The position numbers and the translations under genes are program-made. Under the pieces are notes generated by a model. The model had not been told where the DNA came from. It saw only the letters and a program-made list of their open reading frames with translations, and did no database searches. Positions 58,562 through 64,000 of a stretch of 64,000 bases of DNA are shown here, piece by piece. Origin of the DNA: Oxytricha trifallax (taxonomy: Eukaryota; Ciliophora; Spirotrichea; Sporadotrichida; Oxytrichidae); assembly GCA_000711775.1 (NCBI GenBank), contig ARYC01017296.1, positions 62,001 to 126,000 on the forward strand, written 5' to 3'. Numbering within the stretch: position 1 is the first letter of the stretch; the number at the start of each line of letters is the position of its first letter.

Positions 58562-58605
58562 GAGGACTAATTTTTATTTCTAGGAGGACTAATTTTTATT
58601 TCTAG
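58562..58605. repeat. Tandem duplication, 22-bp unit
   Basis: AGGACTAATTTTTATTTCTA occurs twice in direct succession. A local slippage duplication in non-coding DNA. Confidence 0.7.
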
Positions 58606-58744
58606 ATTTATGGTGGTTATCCAAAGTATTGACTAAATATGATAAATCGGATGATTAATAAATTAGAATAATCAATTGTATATTTGTATATTTCTTTAAA
58701 AATATGCTTATAAATTTATTGAGAAGGAATCCCTTGTATAAGAC

Positions 58745-58890
58745 AAAACTACATTAGAACTAGAAATTGAAGATCTTTATCGCTAAATTATATAAATTAT
58801 TCATCAAGCAGGTATCAACTGAGATAGAGCAGCAATAATATTACAATAAAACAAGAAGAAACTGCAAGAGAATGCTGAGCTCATGGCTGT
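58745..58890 (+). other. Possible MDS-like block
   Basis: Short frames such as LELEIEDLYRQIIQIIHQ and LQQNKKKLQENAELMAVN look coiled-coil and are less AT-rich than their flanks, but they lie in different frames with a TGA between. It may be two small MDSs of an unidentified gene, or related to gene O. Confidence 0.3.
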
Positions 58891-58899
58891 GAATTATTT

Positions 58900-59720
58900 A
58901 TAAATTTAACATTAACTGATTATTTTATAATTTAATTATCAATTATATTAAATATAATTTATATAATTATTTTAAGTATACTTACTACAAAAAAATTAAA
59001 TACTAATTTTCCTAGTAGTATAATATTCAATTATAAATCTTAAAATTTAATATTAATATAAAAAGAGTAAATATAATAATCAAATAGATTTTATATACTA
59101 ATCTACAATCAAACAAATTAATTAATTTTTATATTGAGCTTTTACTTATTTGATGGTAAATTAATCCAAAAATCTTGTCGCTTGAGTTTTCATAATAGTA
59201 ATTAATGACAAAATTAACAAACAAAAATCAATGCTAAATGTATTTATTTTCACATAATTTAATAATTAAATTTTTAATAATTTTACTAAAAAACTACTCA
59301 ACAATCTATAATTTATTTGATAATCAAAATTTTACTGAGTAAAAGGAATCCAATAATTTATGTTTTATATTATTATTATGTGATTATTAATATTTGGGTT
59401 AAATTAAAGAGATTTATATGCTTAATATTGGCTTTAATTATATATTTAGCAAAAAACTTAATTTATTTGAATAAAAATTATTGAAAATATATATTATTAA
59501 TTAATTATTTATTTTAAACATCAAACTGTTTTCTTATTTATTACATTAATTTTTAATCAAATTATTAGTTTAAAATTTCAAAAATATTCAAAATATTAGG
59601 CTAATTAATTTTATACTTCGAATTATTTAAAATGTTAAGCATATGTAAAATTATAATTAATAAATAAATCGTAAGATTTTACTACTTGTGCTAGAGACTA
59701 AATCTTTTGAGTTTACGAAT
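58900..59720. other. AT-rich region, no gene seen
   Basis: Upstream of gene O; no coding block found. Confidence 0.35.
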
Positions 59721-59724
59721 TGAT

Positions 59725-62070
59725 ATGGAGGCAAGAAGCTAAGAACACTTAATAAAGGATTAGGTAGCAGGCATTAATCTTTCACACGATAAGAATAGAA
59801 TCTCATAAAAAATTTAAAGCAGTGATATTGAACAATTTGTCCTGAAACATGAAGAGTCAAACTATCTGAAGTTCCACTCAGCCTATCAAAACTCTGTGTA
59901 GCTTATCAGAAGAGCAGACTGCGTCGTGGCTAAGTATGAGAAATAATGTGGCATACAGGTGAGTCCCATCGAGGTCAAGGCACAAGCTTCAAGCCTCCTA
60001 CCAAAGCCTGAAAAGTTTAATGTGAGTAATTGAGTGATAAATTTTATAATTAAATCAATTTAATTTTATTGATTTACATTTTACCTTTTTATGAGCCAGA
60101 GGTAAGAAGAGGAGAAGGTGTAGAGTGATACTCATCTGCAAGATATAAAGCTTGGATTTGGCTCGAAATTGACCTCTAACAATGAAAATTTATTATCTGA
60201 GCAAGTTGATCATAAAAACATAATGCCAAGCAAAATTGCAGCTTCAACAGTAGCTCAACATTTCCATAGAGGCAATACCACAAGTGAGCAAATATAAGTT
60301 AATCAAGGAATAAGAGGACCATCCGGATTGCAATCGACCAACTTGCAGAGGCATGACGAAAAATCCGACCAGAATATCTAGAGAGATATACAAGGAACCT
60401 TCAATCAGATGTAAATTGCTGCTAAGACTTTTGAATAGAATAATTTAGACCACAATTAAACTACATAAAATATTTAAAATTATTGGAATATTATTTATTT
60501 TAAAAATGAGGGAGGGTAGGGTGTTTCCTGCCAAGTAAAATGCTTGAATATTTTGTAGACGATCACATATTAAATTTACATTTTCGCCAAATTAAATTCT
60601 TCAAAATCTTTTTACTATAAATCTGAGCAACAGACTTCTTCCCTACAAAATGATTAATTTTTTTCTTATTTTTACAACTTAAAAATAATGAATTATCAAA
60701 AAAGTTGGAGGTATTTCTTTATATGCTTGAATCGAAATAAAATTTATTTAATTAAATTCGAATAAATAATATTTTTTCAGGAAAAAAGAGTTGTATAAAT
60801 TATATTTATTTTTTGCCTATTATTATAAAAATATATCATCAATAACAAAAATTAATCTTAAACATAAGATAATTAAATATTATTAGTAATTGGGATTTAA
60901 ATTCTATCCTCAACAAGCTGAGAGATTGCCAACGGAATATTGAAAAGGAATCAATTCGTTGTTTTTAATATATTTATTTTTTAATAGAAAAATAAACCCC
61001 TATTTGAACATTGTTGTATTGAGAGAGGCACTGGCTGTCGTGAAGGCTGACGACTGCTACTTAAAGAACCACATCAATAACTTTGTAGATCCTCAAGTCC
61101 TTGAAGAGCACCAGAAGTTTGAAGAGGAATTACATAATTTATTAATGGAGATTGAAGACTTTAAAAACCAAAACAATTAAATTTTCAGAGGCTCAAACGA
61201 CAGATCTGATAATCATGGATTCTTAAGAAGCGGCGATATGAAGTAAACTGGCTTGCTTAAGAATTAGTAGATTAATCTTGAAAGCAGTCAAATCCTCAAA
61301 TATCATTTTTATTTTAATTAATTTATGGGAAATTTAATGTTCCAGTTATTGTTTGTTAAAATTTATTTTTAATTCATAATCTAATTTTAACTTAATATTT
61401 TATTCATTATTCTAGGAATATAATTTTTACTTACTTAAATAAACTAATCATAAAATTTAATTTATAAGACTATTTTTTTAATTTCTCTCAACTTATTTTT
61501 CTAAAATAAAACAAGAAAGACTTATTTAAAAATTAGAAAATGTATATAATAAAAGACACTAATTAGAATTAATTAGTTATTTAATAATTATTTTTTAGAA
61601 TTTGAGAGGATTTAGTAACCAGAACAATTTAGAGGGTACTAAACAATAATTTAATAAAAATAAAAAAATTACATAAATTTAAATATAAATTAAAATACTA
61701 AGCATATTTAAAACACCTTTTCAATTTAGCCTTCGATGGGGGATCTCAAATTTTTGCCGATATCATATAAAATTTGACTGTTTATTGTAAATGCATGACA
61801 ACATAGAGTTCTGCTAGTCAGGCAGACAAGAGCACTCAAATTCAAGAAAAGCACCAATCTACGATCTTTGGTCATATTCATTAAAAGATAAATACTTTCA
61901 GAATATTAAATTAGTGATTTACTATATCAGTTTGACTAATTGCAAATTAATTAAAAATTATAGTATTTTGATTGATAAAGCCATGAAGTAGGGCGTTATT
62001 GATAAAGTTTATGATTATCAGCTAGATTCAGAGTTTTCTAGGTAATTTCTTAAGTGCCTTCAAGGACAAT
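59725..62070 (+). CDS. Gene O: coiled-coil/Q-rich protein in about seven MDSs, cut by TBE3
   Basis: Start ATG 59725 (MEARSQEHLIKDQVAGINLS). MDSs: 59725-60026, 60092-60457, 60900-about 60950, 61011-about 61310, 61599-61640, 61783-61875 and 61985-62070. Pointers TGAG (60023/60092) and AATT (60454/60900) join the first three in frame (KFNV-SQRQEE; LDHN-SILNKLRD). ATT probably joins the third and fourth (KESI-VVLREALAVV). Parts are heptad-like (EEHQKFEEELHNLLMEIEDF), others Q/N-rich. The last block ends CLQGQ where TBE3 is inserted after AAT 62068-62070, so the gene should continue beyond the window once TBE3 is removed. Function unknown. The order of helical and NN-rich segments is loosely like genes J and K. 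Confidence 0.65.
60500..60540. repeat. Short G-rich segment resembling the poly-G MITE end
   Basis: GAGGGAGGGTAGGGTGTTTCCTGCC within the IES between gene O blocks two and three resembles GGGGAAGTTTCCTGCC of the MITE at 32466. Only about 20 bp match, with no second end found. Confidence 0.3.
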
Positions 62071-62219
62071 CAAAACCCCAAAACCCTTTCAGTAGTTTGA
62101 TTGATAAAAGTAGACTATTAGTGCATACTTTATTAGGGTTTTAATAGGGTTTATGTAGGGGTTTAATGTTTAAATATTAGTAATTTAAGTGAGTATAGCA
62201 AGCGAGTTTCTAAAATATT

Positions 62220-63668
62220 TCACACAAACATAAGCTTAGAGTCATGTGGCAGTTCTCTGAATCTTATCTTTCTAAGTTGATGTTTGATTGCTTCTATTGC
62301 TTGTTAATTCTCTTAGCTTGGCTTGATAATAGTTGAGTATGCAAGTTCTCTGAGACCTCCATTTATTTTATTTTTATCAAGATAGTGTTTGATTCTCTGC
62401 TTAGAATCTCTCTCACCTCTACAGCTAAAGTAATCGTTTCTTGGCATGTCACTCTCTATAATTATTACTGCTAGAGCCCAGATATCCCATTAAGTGTCTC
62501 CATCTCTCCAATCCTCTCTCTCTGGGAAATATCCAGGAGTCCCGAATACATTGCCTTGTGCAGAGGCTTGCACTCTTTGACCTCTGTTGAAGTCAATAAT
62601 ATAAACTCTAAGAGGCTAAAAGTTCATCATGATGTTCTCTGGCTTTAAGTCTCTATGAACATAACCTAGCTTGTGAAGCTCTTCAATCCCCTCAACTACC
62701 TGCTGCACTATCTAGCTAATTTATCTCTGACATCTATTGTCAGATAAGAATTCTCTATAAGTCATTTCTAGTAAAGGATGCCTGAAGGCTACATGATCTT
62801 TACCAAGTAAAATAGCATCAAGCTAGATGATATGCCTGCACTCATTTTACTTTGCCTTTTAAAGAGCATAATACTCATTAGCAAATTCCATTTAGAACTT
62901 GTCATCAGCAAGGAAGTAATTGAAAGGATATATCTTGTAAGCATATTAGTCATCAGTAATGACTCTCTTCTCTATTTTATCTTCAAGAGTGAGGTAGCTT
63001 TCTAGGCAAGAATCTAAGTCAATAATTTTTAATATGGGAATCTTCATTGCCTCTATTTTAACCATGATTTTATTGATCTCAGAGACTGGAAAGTTCTTGA
63101 CTGCTTTCTTCATTTTAACTTACTTCTAGACTTCAACTCTAAGAGACTCCACTGGGTTTCTTGATCTTCTCTTTTAGAGGAATCTATTCCCTGTAGGTTC
63201 ATGAATAAAGACAAAACTTTGATTGTGCTTTTTCTTTAAGTGCACTTTGAGGTCTCTAGTATGAGAATATGGCTTCTCACAGAACTCACAGACATACTTC
63301 CCATCTTTCTTTTAATGCTTGAGATATAACCTTGGCATATCGTTGTGTATATCTCTCAAGTGTCTTTTATAAGTTGACTTGTAAGGGAAAACTTTATTGC
63401 ATTTTTTGCATTAATAGTCAACTTTGACTGGTATTTATTAATGCTCTATGGCTGGTTGTTTAACCTCCTCCTCAATTTGCACAGCCTCTTTAATGACCTT
63501 CTACTTCATTTATATTTAAATCTCAAAGCTAGACTGGTCAAAGTTGTCATAAGTAGGCTCCCACTGAGTACAAGCGTCTCTAGTCTCTACTTTTCTTGGT
63601 TGCTGGAACGATAATTTTTATTGACTTTACCCAAGTAATGCCGCTCTTCTTAATAGGTTAGCGCTCAT
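62220..63668 (-). CDS. TBE3 zinc-finger/protein-kinase ORF (57-kDa type), apparently intact
   Basis: Minus strand, ATG 63668 (MSANLLRRAALLGQSQQ) to TGA 62220-62222, open throughout with TAA/TAG as Gln (482 codons). An upstream in-frame ATG at 63809 exists, but MSAN matches TBE1. Two C2H2 fingers: YQCKKCNKVFPYKSTYKRH near 63410-63350 and YVCEFCEKPYSHTRDLKVHL near 63295-63225. A kinase-like domain follows: VHRDLKPENIM near 62650, IIDFNRGQ (Asn replaces Gly of DFG) and PGYFPEREDWRDGD, then WDIWALAVIII. It ends RELPHDSKLMFV, 150 bp inside the terminus, unlike TBE1 where the frame runs to the very end. Function in TBEs is not known; a DNA-binding regulator with kinase fold is a fair description. 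Confidence 0.88.
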
Positions 63669-63837
63669 TATAGTTTGCTGATATATTTTATTATAATAAT
63701 GATAAAATATACCTAGAAATACTATAATAGTCGAGTATAAGACACTGTGGTAGATTCTCGGCTGAGAGGTAAGAAAATTAAATAACCATAGAAGACTGTA
63801 AGTTGACATATTTTATGAGAATTTTATACGTTTTAGT

Positions 63838-64000
63838 AAATTAAAATACTCCTAATGAAGTTTTGTTTCTCTAGGAGGTCCTCCAAATCAAGTTTGAACT
63901 TAATTTGGAGGTAAAGTTATTAAACATTTTTTAATTTAATATGCTCCTAATTAAGTTTTAACCTTAAAATTTAACTCCTAATAAAGTTTGAACTTAATTT
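63838..64000. repeat. Internal repeats of TBE3
   Basis: CTCCTAATAAAGTTTGAACT and variants (CTCCTAATTAAGTTTTAAC) repeat three or four times, with an inverted pair around GGAGGTCCTCC. They sit upstream of the kinase ORF start, as do the repeats in TBE1 at 13705-13870, and a related unit occurs in the short element at 28080-29100. Confidence 0.6.

Larger units (their letters stand above)
62071..64000. mobile_element. TBE3: telomere-bearing element, left part only
   Basis: The left end CAAAACCCCAAAACCC starts at 62071 after AAT (62068-62070). The element runs off the window, so the other end is unseen. The orientation is inverted relative to TBE1: the zinc-finger/kinase ORF reads towards this end. 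The subterminal sequence (CAGTAGTTTGATTGATAAAA) differs from TBE1 and matches the decayed copy ending at 21881, which defines a distinct subtype. Confidence 0.92.

Noticed and set aside
1-64000. Euplotes-type germline (Tec elements)
   Set aside because: In Euplotes TAA/TAG are stops and TGA is Cys; here TAA/TAG are read through in the transposase and TGA ends ORFs.
1-64000. tRNA, rRNA and CRISPR arrays
   Set aside because: No cloverleaf with conserved tRNA boxes, rRNA-like segment or regularly spaced repeats was noticed by eye; a tRNA scan was not possible.

Overview
The window is micronuclear (germline) DNA of a spirotrich ciliate of the Oxytricha/Stylonychia type; Oxytricha is the best guess. 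Three things seen in the sequence support this. (1) Long open frames appear only when TAA and TAG are read as glutamine and TGA is the sole stop. (2) Several mobile elements end in the telomere-like 17-mer CAAAACCCCAAAACCCC and are flanked by a 3-bp ANT duplication, the signature of telomere-bearing elements (TBEs). (3) Coding sequence occurs as short blocks (macronuclear-destined segments, MDSs) separated by very AT-rich, non-coding internal eliminated sequences (IESs). At several junctions a short repeated pointer joins two blocks in frame. Translation with the standard code is misleading throughout.

Layout: 0.26-4.9 kb, copy A of a repeated multi-block gene here called family R, split by a 1.2-kb TBE derivative. 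5.5-8.8 kb, gene J. 9.2-16.1 kb, R copy B, split by a full-length TBE (TBE1, 11565-15638) that carries a DD34E transposase, a 22-kDa-type ORF and a zinc-finger/kinase ORF. 16.7-16.9 kb, an orphan minus-strand block. 17.4-22.7 kb, gene K, a paralogue of J, holding a decayed TBE tail. 22.8-25.5 kb, a truncated MITE, a gene-free stretch and a foldback element. 25.9-30.1 kb, R copy C with another short TBE. 30.7-37.7 kb, an N-like relic and R copy D (minus), with a 0.47-kb MITE and a 2.3-kb TBE derivative that itself contains a 1.2-kb foldback element. 38.7-39.3 kb, R copy E (minus, partial). 39.9-44.5 kb, R copy F, split by a Merlin/IS1595-type transposon with a recognisable transposase. 44.7-45.2 kb, gene N (minus). 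45.4-51.7 kb, gene L, split by decayed TBE2. 51.8-54.7 kb, an orphan minus block and gene M. 54.9-57.8 kb, R copy G (minus). 59.7-62.07 kb, gene O, interrupted by TBE3, which runs off the window.

How the parts fit together: five of the six complete or partial TBE insertions with clear termini lie inside coding blocks, and removing the element plus one ANT copy restores the reading frame in every one I checked. The TBEs therefore behave as large precisely excised IESs. Genes J, K and L encode related Q/N-rich, partly coiled-coil proteins of unknown function and lie beside R copies, which suggests repeated duplication of an R-J unit. The F-N tail-to-tail pair recurs in inverted form as D-N'. 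I did not recognise the R protein. Every R copy I could read has at least one frame break in a conserved block, so they may be germline-limited repeats or pseudogenes, although their blocks are far better conserved than the sequence between them.
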